A DNA stretch of 10,178 nt from JANQRV01 sp964533785 (GTDB lineage Bacteria; Bacteroidota; Bacteroidia; Chitinophagales; Saprospiraceae), in contig CAZHNG010000255.1 of NCBI GenBank assembly GCA_964533785.1, positions 1 to 10,178 on the forward strand, read 5' to 3'. The notes under the pieces are model-generated. The model did not search any database and had not been told where the DNA came from. It saw only the letters and a list, made by a program, of their open reading frames with translations. Position 1 is the stretch's first letter. Each line of letters begins with the position of its first letter. A program made the position numbers and the translations under genes. Of this stretch, positions 1 through 7,591 are shown piece by piece.

Positions 1-1407
1 GGATGTTCTCGGTTCGATTTTTTTCGGCGGAACAGTTGGATCCGTACCTTCAAAAATCCGGGGCATGGCTGCCCGTTGTAATTGAACTTCTCTTTGACTA
101 CCCGATTGATGTACCGGTATGAAAGGTATCCAGTTCTCGGGTACACTATTGAGGATTTGGTAGCGAATTTTAGCGTCGTTTTCACTTTCGGGTTCCACGG
201 GAACCGGGGCTGTGAATTGTTTGAGCTTTGCCCTCAATTCATTGGCAGCCTCTTTTCCTCTTTTGCTTTTACCAGTCGCTAATGGTACGGAAGTTTCTAC
301 TCCCCAAACCATGTTAGCCACTTCGTCCCTTAGCAAAAATATTTCTTCCAATGGTTTGCCTTCCAATACTTTGGCGGCTGCCGGCATTAAAACCAGACTC
401 AGATCAGCTGGAACATCCAGGCTGCCGCGGGTGTTAAGGTGAAACATACTCCAACGGTTCCAGGTTTCATCATTTCCTTTGCCCGCAGCTTCTATCCAGG
501 TACGTTCACCAAAAGTATTGGTAACGACTAGCCCCTCCACATTGGCTATACTACCCACGGGTAAGGTAAATGGAAATAAAAGCCAGTCATTGGCATAATT
601 AAGTCCAAAATCCAACAACATGAGCTGATTGATGTCAGTAGTATTAGGATTGATCTTTCCCAGGTCCGTCTTCCAGTCTTCCAAAGCCCACCAGCGACTA
701 TGCGGCATGCCTGGAAAGCTGGCGGGCGAAGGTAAAAAAGACAACGTAAATGTATTTTCAACGGATGGAGAGGGTTCCGTTTCTTCAAGATCGGGAAGTA
801 TAGTTTTTTTATCGTGAATATCCAGGTTATACCAATCCAAATGACCATGATAATATTCATCGGCAGTGAAAACCTTTTCCTGGCCCTCTTGTGGTGCTGA
901 ACAGGCAAATTGATATTCAAGATAAGATGGCTTCCAGGACGGATTGGCCTGATCAATGGGTTGATAGTATAATTTTTCAAACCAGCGTATGAGCTTTTCA
1001 CGGAGTACGTTGAGCTCCTCTAATTCAGTAGCTGATAAAGTATCTCCCAATACCTTATCGCTGGAAGATTTCAGATCCTGATACAATTGATATCCATCCA
1101 AATTACCTTTAGCGACTGCCGCAAATTGTTGCCATACTTCCAGGTGGGCGCAGATCTGAGCATCAGCTTCAGTGTTAGGATCTGGTATTTCAAATCCATA
1201 GGCATCCAAATAGTCATTCTTCAGGTTTTTGATATTGGGGCTACTATGCTTAGCTATCAGTTTCAACCAGTGTCTGCCAATCAAAACCCTTAGGTTTAAA
1301 CCAATTTCCTGCCCACCTGATCGAAAAGGAATACGCTGATGCTCAACCTTGACCTCCAAGGGTAGTTCCGTGTCATTAAAGGCAGCAATTCCGTTTTCTC
1401 CGCGCAA
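1..1407 (-). CDS. Large conserved protein of unknown function, 3' end beyond window
   Basis: The minus strand is open without a stop from 1416 to the left edge, about 470 codons, and reads as convincing protein. The frame is bounded upstream by a TGA at 1417-1419 and has no ATG or GTG near its beginning. The first usable start is TTG at 1405-1407, with another TTG at 1357-1359. Numbered from the first TTG, conserved-looking blocks are RVLIGRHWLK (40-49), EVWQQFAAV (90-98), HGHLDWY (187-193), GMPHSRWW (233-240), NDW (273-275), FGERTW (299-304), LLRDEVANMVWG (358-369), VPENWIPF (423-430) and a QLQRAAMPR segment near 443-451. From memory this block order matches large conserved hypothetical proteins of Bacteroidota and actinobacteria; I know no established function. 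There is no signal peptide or membrane helix. The gene follows a hydrolase-like gene on the same strand and overlaps it out of frame, so the true N-terminus may be lost or supplied by a frameshift. The coding call is sure; the family is a recollection. Confidence 0.8.
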   Translation of the reverse strand, partial: MRGENGIAAFNDTELPLEVKVEHQRIPFRSGGQEIGLNLRVLIGRHWLKLIAKHSSPNIKNLKNDYLDAYGFEIPDPNTEADAQICAHLEVWQQFAAVAKGNLDGYQLYQDLKSSSDKVLGDTLSATELEELNVLREKLIRWFEKLYYQPIDQANPSWKPSYLEYQFACSAPQEGQEKVFTADEYYHGHLDWYNLDIHDKKTILPDLEETEPSPSVENTFTLSFLPSPASFPGMPHSRWWALEDWKTDLGKINPNTTDINQLMLLDFGLNYANDWLLFPFTLPVGSIANVEGLVVTNTFGERTWIEAAGKGNDETWNRWSMFHLNTRGSLDVPADLSLVLMPAAAKVLEGKPLEEIFLLRDEVANMVWGVETSVPLATGKSKRGKEAANELRAKLKQFTAPVPVEPESENDAKIRYQILNSVPENWIPFIPVHQSGSQREVQLQRAAMPRIFEGTDPTVPPKKIEPRTS

Positions 1408-1419
1408 AGATACACTTCA
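1376..1419 (-). other. Out-of-frame overlap / broken gene junction
   Basis: Two minus-strand frames overlap here. The hydrolase frame ends with CTT TAA at 1376-1381. The downstream frame opens after TGA at 1417-1419 and is displaced by +1 in the direction of translation. Inside the overlap the hydrolase frame gives basic and cysteine-rich residues, whereas the other frame gives ordinary protein (SLRGENGIAAF). This suggests that the protein-coding frame switches at about 1400-1415. Causes that fit are a one-base indel (real or an assembly error), a larger deletion that removed the end of one gene and the start of the next, or +1 recoding. Confidence 0.6.
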
Positions 1420-2329
1420 GGGTATTTCTATCGGGACGACCCGATAAATTAATGATTTGATTGATTTGAGTATTCAAAGTGGGATTTACGTTGAATTCGG
1501 AGGAAGCGCCTCCAGCCGTCGTTCCGTTGTAAAAATATTCAAAGATCCTACTAACTGCAGTAGCTCCCCTGGAATGTCCCATCACTCCGAATTTGGTGAA
1601 ATCAATTTTACCGTTGAGGCGGTCTTTAAGCTCTTTTAACTTCTGTAAAGCTGGGTCACTTCCCGGAGTATCTGCCTGTTGGAGAGCAGTTTGAAAATCT
1701 ATCAGATTCCCTCCTTGCCAAAACTTTCTTTGTTCACTCCCACTTCCTTCTGTTTGCTGTGTCCCTCCTACCAGATATTGAATTGGATTTTCTTCTCCGC
1801 CTGGGATCGTCACGGAAGTGCCGTTCAACATTTTCAAGGTCAAATAATGTAAAAAGAATAGAAGTATCCGCTGATAATAGTCGTTATGCGCATTTAATTC
1901 ATTGACGATATTCAGGTTTAGAGACCAGGATACGATATTATTGGTTGCTAATTCATTTTGTAAAGCACCATATCCAGAATAGGAAAGAGTCTGTGGGCGG
2001 TAAAGCGTCAATGTTGCCGCACTACTATCAAAATAAGCGGGAGCATTTCCATGGCCAATTAAAGTCAATGGTAACCCAATACCAGAACTGGTTGAAATAC
2101 CCAGTGTGCTCTCCAGTGGAACCAGTAACTGGTCATTCTTGGTTTTTAGAACATTAGCCGTTTCCAGTGCCTCCAGCTTTTCAATTCTCGATAGATTATT
2201 ATTCCGGAATGTGGTGTCAGAAAAATTGGTCTTATCAAATAAATTGCGAGTTTCCGATCCGGAAAGAGCATGAAAATAGTGGGCATAAATGGGATAATCG
2301 GCGTTGTTAATAGCTGTTAAATTGGCCAT
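1376..2329 (-). pseudogene. Alpha/beta hydrolase-like protein, probably 3'-truncated
   Basis: The 317-residue frame starts at the first available ATG (2327-2329); upstream the frame stays open to a TGA at 2420-2422 without another ATG. An alpha/beta hydrolase fold is suggested by a YSGYGALQNELA segment (117-128), followed by a strand-like IVSWSLNLN (132-140), and by the nucleophile elbow GVMGHSRGA (248-256) with Ser253 as candidate nucleophile. This order is typical of chlorophyllase/cutinase-like esterases. In that fold the acid and histidine of the triad lie well beyond the elbow, but this frame ends only 64 residues after Ser253. Its last residues (RRKRNCCL) look like out-of-frame translation. 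No signal peptide is visible, so the location is uncertain. The substrate cannot be told from the sequence. The frame overlaps the next gene by about 40 bases, shifted by one base. I read it as a gene broken near its 3' end; a natural short form or a frameshift fusion with the next gene are alternatives. Confidence 0.6.
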
Positions 2330-2503
2330 CCAAGTCGTATTTATGATTCTTAACGAATGAAAGAAAATAGTAAGGACTTGTAACTGAGGTAAGAGACCTT
2401 GGGTTATTGATAGCTGTATTCAAGATTAAGTGCTTCATAGTTTTTGGGGACTTGATAGGATTTAAAATAAAAACCACCTTGCTTAATAGCATGCAATATT
2501 TAA

Positions 2504-2535
2504 TTTGTCAATTTAGGAAAACAAAGTAATATTTG
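2504..2535 (+). promoter_or_regulatory. Candidate Bacteroidota-type promoter for the symporter
   Basis: A TTTG at 2504-2507 is followed after 20 bases by AATATTTG at 2528-2535, which matches the Bacteroidota -33 TTTG / -7 TAnnTTTG pattern with one mismatch in the -7 box. It would leave a leader of roughly 200 bases before the GTG start at 2739, which is long. In an AT-rich region such a match can arise by chance. Confidence 0.3.
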
Positions 2536-2540
2536 CAAAT
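2531..2540. promoter_or_regulatory. Palindrome ATTTGCAAAT overlapping the promoter candidate
   Basis: A perfect 10-base palindrome covers the end of the candidate -7 element. Its position would suit a dimeric repressor, but no second copy or known regulator was recognised, so the operator role is speculative. Confidence 0.2.
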
Positions 2541-2738
2541 TTCATAATGAAAATGCTATCCGAGCATCCTCTTTCCTGGGTCCCCTTAGTTGATATTTAA
2601 CCCGATGTCTTTCTCTTATAACCCACCCCCATGCCAATTCTTGTTTCTGCAATACCATGAGAAAAGAAACGAAGTACAAAATAATTTTCTACCCGCCCGA
2701 AAAGCATTAACTTCAGTAAATTTTAGAATTTACAACAA

Positions 2739-4289
2739 GTGGAAACAGGTCGAAAATTTCTTGGTCAACGGCCCGGAGAAACGTTGCGTTATTTCTTTTT
2801 TGCACTTGCTCCTTTCCTGGCAACCAGCATTATATTATTTACGGATCTGGAGCCGGGAAATCCAGCCGTAACAAACACCCTGGCCGTAGCTATCCTGATG
2901 GCCTTATGGTGGGTGACGGAGGTCATTCCACTAGCGATCACCTCACTGGTACCGATCGTCCTTTTTCCGGCCCTGGGCATTATGGATGGCAAGGACGTTT
3001 CTGCCACCTATTTCAATCACGTCATTTTTTTATTTATTGGCGGCTTTTTGGTGGCCTTGGCTATCCAAAAGTGGAATTTACATAAACGGATAGCGTTAAA
3101 CATTCTGCGCATTATTGGCAGCAGCCCCGGACGGATATTACTGGGTTTTATGATCGCTACCGCTTTTCTTTCGATGTGGATCTCCAATACGGCGACGGCT
3201 ATGTTACTGGTTCCCATCTTGTTATCGATCATTACTAAGCTGGAAGATAATAATAGTGTAGAGCGTGTGAATCGGTTTGCCATTGGTTTATTATTGTGTA
3301 TTGCTTATAGTGCTTCCATTGGTGGAGTCGCCACACTGGTAGGCACACCACCCAACCTTTCATTTGCCCGCATCTTTTACATCTATTTTCCCGATGCCCC
3401 TGAGATCTCATTTGCTACGTGGTTTTTCTATGCTTTTCCGATCACCGTCATTTTATTCATCATTCTTTATGCTTACTTGTATTTTTTCTTTGTAAGAGGA
3501 AAGCGGAACTGGAAAAGCTTGAGTCGCCAGGAGATTTTACAAGACTACCATTCGCTCGGTAAAAAGAGTTTTGAAGAAAAGGTATTGTTGGTAGCATTCG
3601 TGTCGCTGGCATTGTTGTGGTTTTTGCGGGCCGATATTGTAGTGGGATCCATCCGAATTCCAGGGTGGTCAAATTTTTTCAATCAGCCGGAGTTGTTTAA
3701 TGATGGTACAGTCGCTATTTTTATAGCTATCCTGTTATTCTTAATTCCTTCAAAACAACAACCCGGTGCTTTTTTGATGAACTGGAAGACAGCAGAGCAG
3801 ATCCCCTGGGAGATCATACTGTTGTTTGGAGGCGGTTTTGCGTTGGCCAGTGGCTTCAAAGAGTCAGGGTTATCAATGTGGTTTGGAGAACGATTGGTTT
3901 GGCTCAGAGGGGGACATCCTTTGGTGCTCATTCTGTGTATCAGTTTTTTAGTTACTTTCTTGACCGAGGTCACTTCAAACACGGCCACTGTCGAATCTTT
4001 ACTTCCTATCTTGGCGGGCTTAGGGGTCAGTACCGAAGTAAACCCACTACTGTTTATGCTGCCAGCTACCATTGCGGGTTCCCTGGCCTTCATGCTACCA
4101 GTAGCTACACCGCCTAATGCCATTGTCTTCGGTACTAAAAGAATCAGCGTCATCCAAATGGCCCGAGCTGGGTTCTTATTAAATATAATCGGCATTATAG
4201 TGCTAAGCCTTGTTACCTATTACTTCGGCGCCATCATTTTTGGTATTGAGGAAGGGATATTTCCCGAATGGGCACGTACGGGACATTAG
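2739..4289 (+). CDS. DASS/SLC13 family sodium-coupled anion symporter
   Basis: This 516-residue inner-membrane protein belongs to the divalent anion:sodium symporter family, whose members import dicarboxylates such as succinate, citrate, sulfate or sometimes phosphate together with Na+. The diagnostic paired motifs are present: SNTAT at 149-153 and again at 413-417 (the two SNT signatures that bind substrate and Na+), each followed later by a proline loop, GTPPN (202-206) and ATPPNA (456-461). The LWWVTEVIPLA segment (57-67) and the FLFIGGFLVALAIQKW segment (97-112) are also typical. Length and about a dozen hydrophobic helices fit an intact protein. The start is GTG at 2739, only four codons after an in-frame TAG at 2724-2726; a TTG at 2784 preceded by GGAG is an alternative. 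No Shine-Dalgarno sequence precedes the GTG. The gene stands alone, with 268 bases of noncoding DNA after it. The exact substrate cannot be read from the sequence. Confidence 0.93.
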   Translation: METGRKFLGQRPGETLRYFFFALAPFLATSIILFTDLEPGNPAVTNTLAVAILMALWWVTEVIPLAITSLVPIVLFPALGIMDGKDVSATYFNHVIFLFIGGFLVALAIQKWNLHKRIALNILRIIGSSPGRILLGFMIATAFLSMWISNTATAMLLVPILLSIITKLEDNNSVERVNRFAIGLLLCIAYSASIGGVATLVGTPPNLSFARIFYIYFPDAPEISFATWFFYAFPITVILFIILYAYLYFFFVRGKRNWKSLSRQEILQDYHSLGKKSFEEKVLLVAFVSLALLWFLRADIVVGSIRIPGWSNFFNQPELFNDGTVAIFIAILLFLIPSKQQPGAFLMNWKTAEQIPWEIILLFGGGFALASGFKESGLSMWFGERLVWLRGGHPLVLILCISFLVTFLTEVTSNTATVESLLPILAGLGVSTEVNPLLFMLPATIAGSLAFMLPVATPPNAIVFGTKRISVIQMARAGFLLNIIGIIVLSLVTYYFGAIIFGIEEGIFPEWARTGH

Positions 4290-4557
4290 ACAGGATAGAC
4301 CGTTCAATATTACCTTTCCATTGTTTATATAATGGTTCCTCAATCTGATCAAAAAAGCCTGTTTACGGTTATGAGGAAAACTTTATTGCTCAATGGATCA
4401 ACTCCAATTGATATTTAAAAGTGAGCTCATCCAATTCAGTTTATACCATTTTCTACAACCTAAGGGTCACCATTGTCAAATAGGGGTAAACATCGTAATG
4501 ACGCATCTTCCTACCAAAGACTAGTAAAATTCTCCAACACCAGTAAAACCCTAAAAC

Positions 4558-6993
4558 ATGTTTAAAAACTACCTGATCACTGCCTTACGTAATTTATGGA
4601 AGTACAAATTTTATTCTTTCATCAACATTTTTGGTTTAGCAATAGGACTGACCTGTTTCTTATTCATACTCTTATTCGTGCAGGATGAGCTAAGCTACGA
4701 TCAATACCATACCAAAGCCGATCGTACCTACCGCATCAATTTTGATGGCCACGCATTTGAACAGGATTTAAATTTTGCAGTCGTAGGCGCACAAGTGGGG
4801 CCGGTCATTCTGAATGAATTTCCGGAGATCGAGCAACAATGTCGGTTCCGGCAGCGAGGTAGTTTTACCGTTTCTTATGAGAACCGATCTTACCGAGAGG
4901 AAGATTGGATCTTTGCCGATTCTACGTTGTTTGATGTTTTCTCCTTCGAATTACTGGAAGGGGATCCCAGCACGGCTTTAACGAAACCTAATTCCCTCGT
5001 TATCGATGAAGCGGTTGCTCAAAAGTATTTCGGCACAGCAGCACCCATTGGAAAAACCTTACTGGCGGATAATCGATCTAGGTACCAGATAACTGGAGTG
5101 ATGAAGAAAATGCCTAAGAACACCCACTTTCAGTTCGACATGATCGCTTCGTTATCAACATTAGAAGAAAGTCGCGACCCTTCCTGGCTCAGCAATAATT
5201 TTCAAACCTACGTGGTACTCAAGGAAGGTGTTAACCCAGAACAGGTCAATGAAAAATTTGACGATCTGATCCGAAAATACATTGGCCCCGAAATCGAAAG
5301 CTTTATGGGTAAAACTTTTGATGATCTTTTAGCTTTGGGCGATTACATCAAATTTTCGCTCTTTCCGTTACCCAAAATTCATTTATACTCCGATAAACAG
5401 GTCGAACTGGGCGTGAATGGCGACATCAATTACGTGTACATTCTGACTTTTATCGGCATATTCATATTGTTACTGGCCTGCGTTAACTTCATTAATCTGG
5501 CTACTGCCCGGTCGGCTACCCGAACCAAAGAAGTAGGTATGCGCAAAGTGGTGGGCGCCCAACGGCAACAGCTCATCTTGCAATTCATGAGCGAGTCTTT
5601 TGTGATTGCTTTCCTCGCCTTGATCATTTCAGGTGGTTTATTGATGTTGTTATTGTCCAACTTCAATCCATTATCAGGAAAAGAAATGGTATTATCTGAA
5701 ATCCTTTCGGTAGATTTATTGGCTATGATGTTGGGCTTAATTGTTGTAGTTGGTTTCACCGCTGGTAGTTATCCTGCCTTTCACCTTTCGGCTTTTAAGC
5801 CTCTGGCAGCAATCAGAAATATAGGTACTGTAAAGGGCAATAAAGGCCTGTCTCTACGTTCAGTATTGGTTATTTTCCAATTTACGATTACCGTAGCTTT
5901 ATTGGTTGGCACATTTATCATTTCCCGTCAGTTGCAGTACATTCAAAGCAAGAAACTGGGATATGATAAAGAGAATGTACTCGTGCTCAACAATTATTAC
6001 ATGCTAGGTAACAATTGTAATGCCTATAAAGAGGAAGTTCGTAAATACCCCCAAGTACTCAGTGCCACCATGAGCGGGGCTTTGCCTACCCCCTCTAACC
6101 GGAATAGTACCGCTAATTTTCTGGGTCGTAATCCAGATCCCGAAAAAACCCACGTCCTACAAATGTTTACGGTCGATCATGACTATATTCCGACTTTATC
6201 AATGGAGATACTGGAAGGTCGGGCTTTCTCCCGTGATTTTCCTTCCGATACCAATGCAGTTATTTTGAATGAATCAGCGGTAGCCCTATTTGGCCTGGAA
6301 GAACCTTTGGGGAAGGAAATCAGTGCCTTCACTGGTGGAACACCTCAAAATCCAGAGATCACCACCCGGAAAGTGATTGGAGTCGTGAAAAACTTCCATT
6401 TCGAATCTCTGCGCAGTCAAATCGGGCCATTATCCCTGCTACTAGGAGAAAGTCGCGGCAATCTTTCAATCAGGTTTAAAACGGAGAATACTTCCGAGTT
6501 TATCGGTACCCTCAATCAGCTATGGAACCAAATGGCACCAGGCCAACCATTTGATTATACCTTTATGGAGGAAGGTTTTGCCGCTGTGTACGAAACAGAA
6601 ACGCGGATCGGGCGCATCTTTTCCATATTCACGATTTTAGCGATTATCATCGCTTGTCTGGGGCTATTCGGTCTGGCGACCTTCACCGCCGAACAACGTA
6701 CAAAGGAAATGGCTATTCGCAAGGTAGTTGGCGCTACTGGTTCTAATATCTTCGTTATGCTGACAACAGAAGTAGTGAAGTGGGTCTTAATCGCTAATGT
6801 TATTGCCTTGCCGATGGCTTATTATTTTATGCGACAGTGGTTGCAAGGATTTGCTTATCCGGTAAGTATTTCCTGGATGACTTTTCTCAGTGCATTGTTA
6901 ATCGGATTATTGATTGCTATAGTAACAGTAAGCTACCAGGCATTGCAGGTGTCAGTTATCAATCCAGCGCAGGCATTGCGCAGGGAAAGATGA
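4558..6993 (+). CDS. ABC transporter permease, MacB/FtsX type, tandem two-half form
   Basis: This 811-residue inner-membrane protein is of the large FtsX/MacB-like permease type common in Bacteroidota. It has two repeats of the same unit. The first has an N-terminal helix (about 20-42, IFGLAIGLTCFLFILLF), a MacB-like periplasmic core domain (about 43-280) and an FtsX domain (about 290-410) that contains RTKEVGMRKVVGA. The second has a helix (about 435-460), another periplasmic domain (about 465-675) and a C-terminal FtsX domain (about 682-805) with RTKEMAIRKVVGA. The protein ends with the usual NPAQALRRE-type tail. Such proteins act with a separate LolD/MacB-like ATPase as mechanotransmitters that drive export, lipoprotein handling or resistance; no ATPase lies in this window. 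The ATG at 4558 gives the standard N-terminus (MFKNYLITALRNLWK). The upstream 268 bases (4290-4557) hold only short imperfect hairpins and no clear promoter. Substrate unknown. Confidence 0.92.
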   Translation: MFKNYLITALRNLWKYKFYSFINIFGLAIGLTCFLFILLFVQDELSYDQYHTKADRTYRINFDGHAFEQDLNFAVVGAQVGPVILNEFPEIEQQCRFRQRGSFTVSYENRSYREEDWIFADSTLFDVFSFELLEGDPSTALTKPNSLVIDEAVAQKYFGTAAPIGKTLLADNRSRYQITGVMKKMPKNTHFQFDMIASLSTLEESRDPSWLSNNFQTYVVLKEGVNPEQVNEKFDDLIRKYIGPEIESFMGKTFDDLLALGDYIKFSLFPLPKIHLYSDKQVELGVNGDINYVYILTFIGIFILLLACVNFINLATARSATRTKEVGMRKVVGAQRQQLILQFMSESFVIAFLALIISGGLLMLLLSNFNPLSGKEMVLSEILSVDLLAMMLGLIVVVGFTAGSYPAFHLSAFKPLAAIRNIGTVKGNKGLSLRSVLVIFQFTITVALLVGTFIISRQLQYIQSKKLGYDKENVLVLNNYYMLGNNCNAYKEEVRKYPQVLSATMSGALPTPSNRNSTANFLGRNPDPEKTHVLQMFTVDHDYIPTLSMEILEGRAFSRDFPSDTNAVILNESAVALFGLEEPLGKEISAFTGGTPQNPEITTRKVIGVVKNFHFESLRSQIGPLSLLLGESRGNLSIRFKTENTSEFIGTLNQLWNQMAPGQPFDYTFMEEGFAAVYETETRIGRIFSIFTILAIIIACLGLFGLATFTAEQRTKEMAIRKVVGATGSNIFVMLTTEVVKWVLIANVIALPMAYYFMRQWLQGFAYPVSISWMTFLSALLIGLLIAIVTVSYQALQVSVINPAQALRRER

Positions 6994-7109
6994 GAAAAGG
7001 GTTTCAGGATGTCAAACACCAGATTTCAAATAGTAGAATGCAGCCTGTGTATATAATTGTTAAAAAAGGATAATTAAAGTTGATGCCAAAAATGTTAGCG
7101 GAAAAGCCT

Positions 7110-7117
7110 TAAATTTG
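7110..7117 (+). promoter_or_regulatory. Candidate -7 promoter box of the CBS gene
   Basis: TAAATTTG is an exact match to the Bacteroidota -7 consensus TAnnTTTG and lies 27 bases before the ATG at 7145, leaving a short leader. The nearest TTG that could serve as the -33 element (7080-7082) is farther away than usual, so the match is incomplete. Confidence 0.45.
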
Positions 7118-7144
7118 CCGGTATTATATCAAAATAAATACTTT

Positions 7145-7543
7145 ATGGCAGATAATACGCGCATATCAGAGATCATGACCAAAGAAGTAGTCATTATGGA
7201 TGCCAATGACCCAGTTCGCGAAGCAGAAGAAATGTTCGGCAACCATTCCCTGCGCCACGCACCGGTCTTATCAGGTGGGGAATTAGTAGGAATGCTTAGT
7301 CTGGTAGATATACAACAGAAAACGCAAAGTCCAACGGAAGAACTGGTTGCTACTATAGAAAGTATGCTTGTCAGTCATTTTATGACGCCGGATCCCATCA
7401 GTGTTCAGGAATCTGCAACGGTAAGGGAAGTAGCGGCTTTGTTCGTCGAAAATGAATTTCACGCCATCCCGGTACTCGATGGAGAAAGAGTTGTCGGAAT
7501 TGTTTCTACTACTGACATCATTCGATTCTTTTTAGAAGAATAG
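7145..7543 (+). CDS. Small protein of two CBS domains
   Basis: The 132-residue protein consists almost entirely of a tandem CBS pair (Bateman module). CBS1 spans about 5-58, with IMTKEVV near its start and SLVDI (52-56) at its end. CBS2 spans about 76-130, with FMTPDPISV (79-87) and STTDIIRFF (121-129). The S/T-x-x-D patterns at the ends of both domains are the positions that contact ribose in nucleotide-binding CBS proteins. Such stand-alone modules sense AMP, ATP or similar ligands and regulate partner proteins in the cytoplasm; the partner here is unknown. A longer frame could begin at TTG 7115, but that codon overlaps a promoter-like box, while ATG 7145 gives a normal N-terminus (MADNTRISEIM), so I prefer 7145. 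The next gene begins 48 bases downstream on the same strand, so the two may be co-transcribed. Confidence 0.93.
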   Translation: MADNTRISEIMTKEVVIMDANDPVREAEEMFGNHSLRHAPVLSGGELVGMLSLVDIQQKTQSPTEELVATIESMLVSHFMTPDPISVQESATVREVAALFVENEFHAIPVLDGERVVGIVSTTDIIRFFLEE

Positions 7544-7591
7544 ATGCTGTGAACTTTTGCAGTGCCCACAACCTGTTAACAATAAATCACT

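Larger units (their letters stand above)
2330..2738. other. Divergent intergenic region, about 400 bases
   Basis: This stretch separates the leftward hydrolase gene from the rightward symporter gene. All short frames in it look like chance. On the minus strand there is a sigma70-like pair, TTGACA (2506-2511) and TATTAA (2483-2488) with 17 bases between, but Bacteroidota use a different consensus, so I give it little weight. On the plus strand there is a Bacteroidota-like promoter candidate and an overlapping 10-base palindrome (separate entries). I see no tRNA, no clear riboswitch and no strong hairpin. Confidence 0.6.

Noticed and set aside
546..1001. 151-residue minus-strand frame with an ATG start
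   Set aside because: It is a shadow. The frame shifted by one base on the same strand is open across all of 1-1416 and has far better protein character.
2307..2492. 61-residue minus-strand frame upstream of the hydrolase
   Set aside because: It overlaps the hydrolase start in another frame and shows no domain-like pattern; likely chance.
2590..2871. 93-residue plus-strand frame before and into the symporter
   Set aside because: It runs out of frame into the symporter gene and has no coherent composition.
3683..4195. 170-residue minus-strand frame
   Set aside because: Antisense shadow of the symporter; its proline- and lysine-rich text is typical of reverse-frame translation.
4313..4380. 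Hairpins CCATT...AATGG and CCTCA...TGAGG as a terminator after the symporter
   Set aside because: Stems of only five base pairs, loops long or AT-rich, and no following T run.
5430..5759. 109-residue minus-strand frame
   Set aside because: Antisense shadow of the ABC permease.
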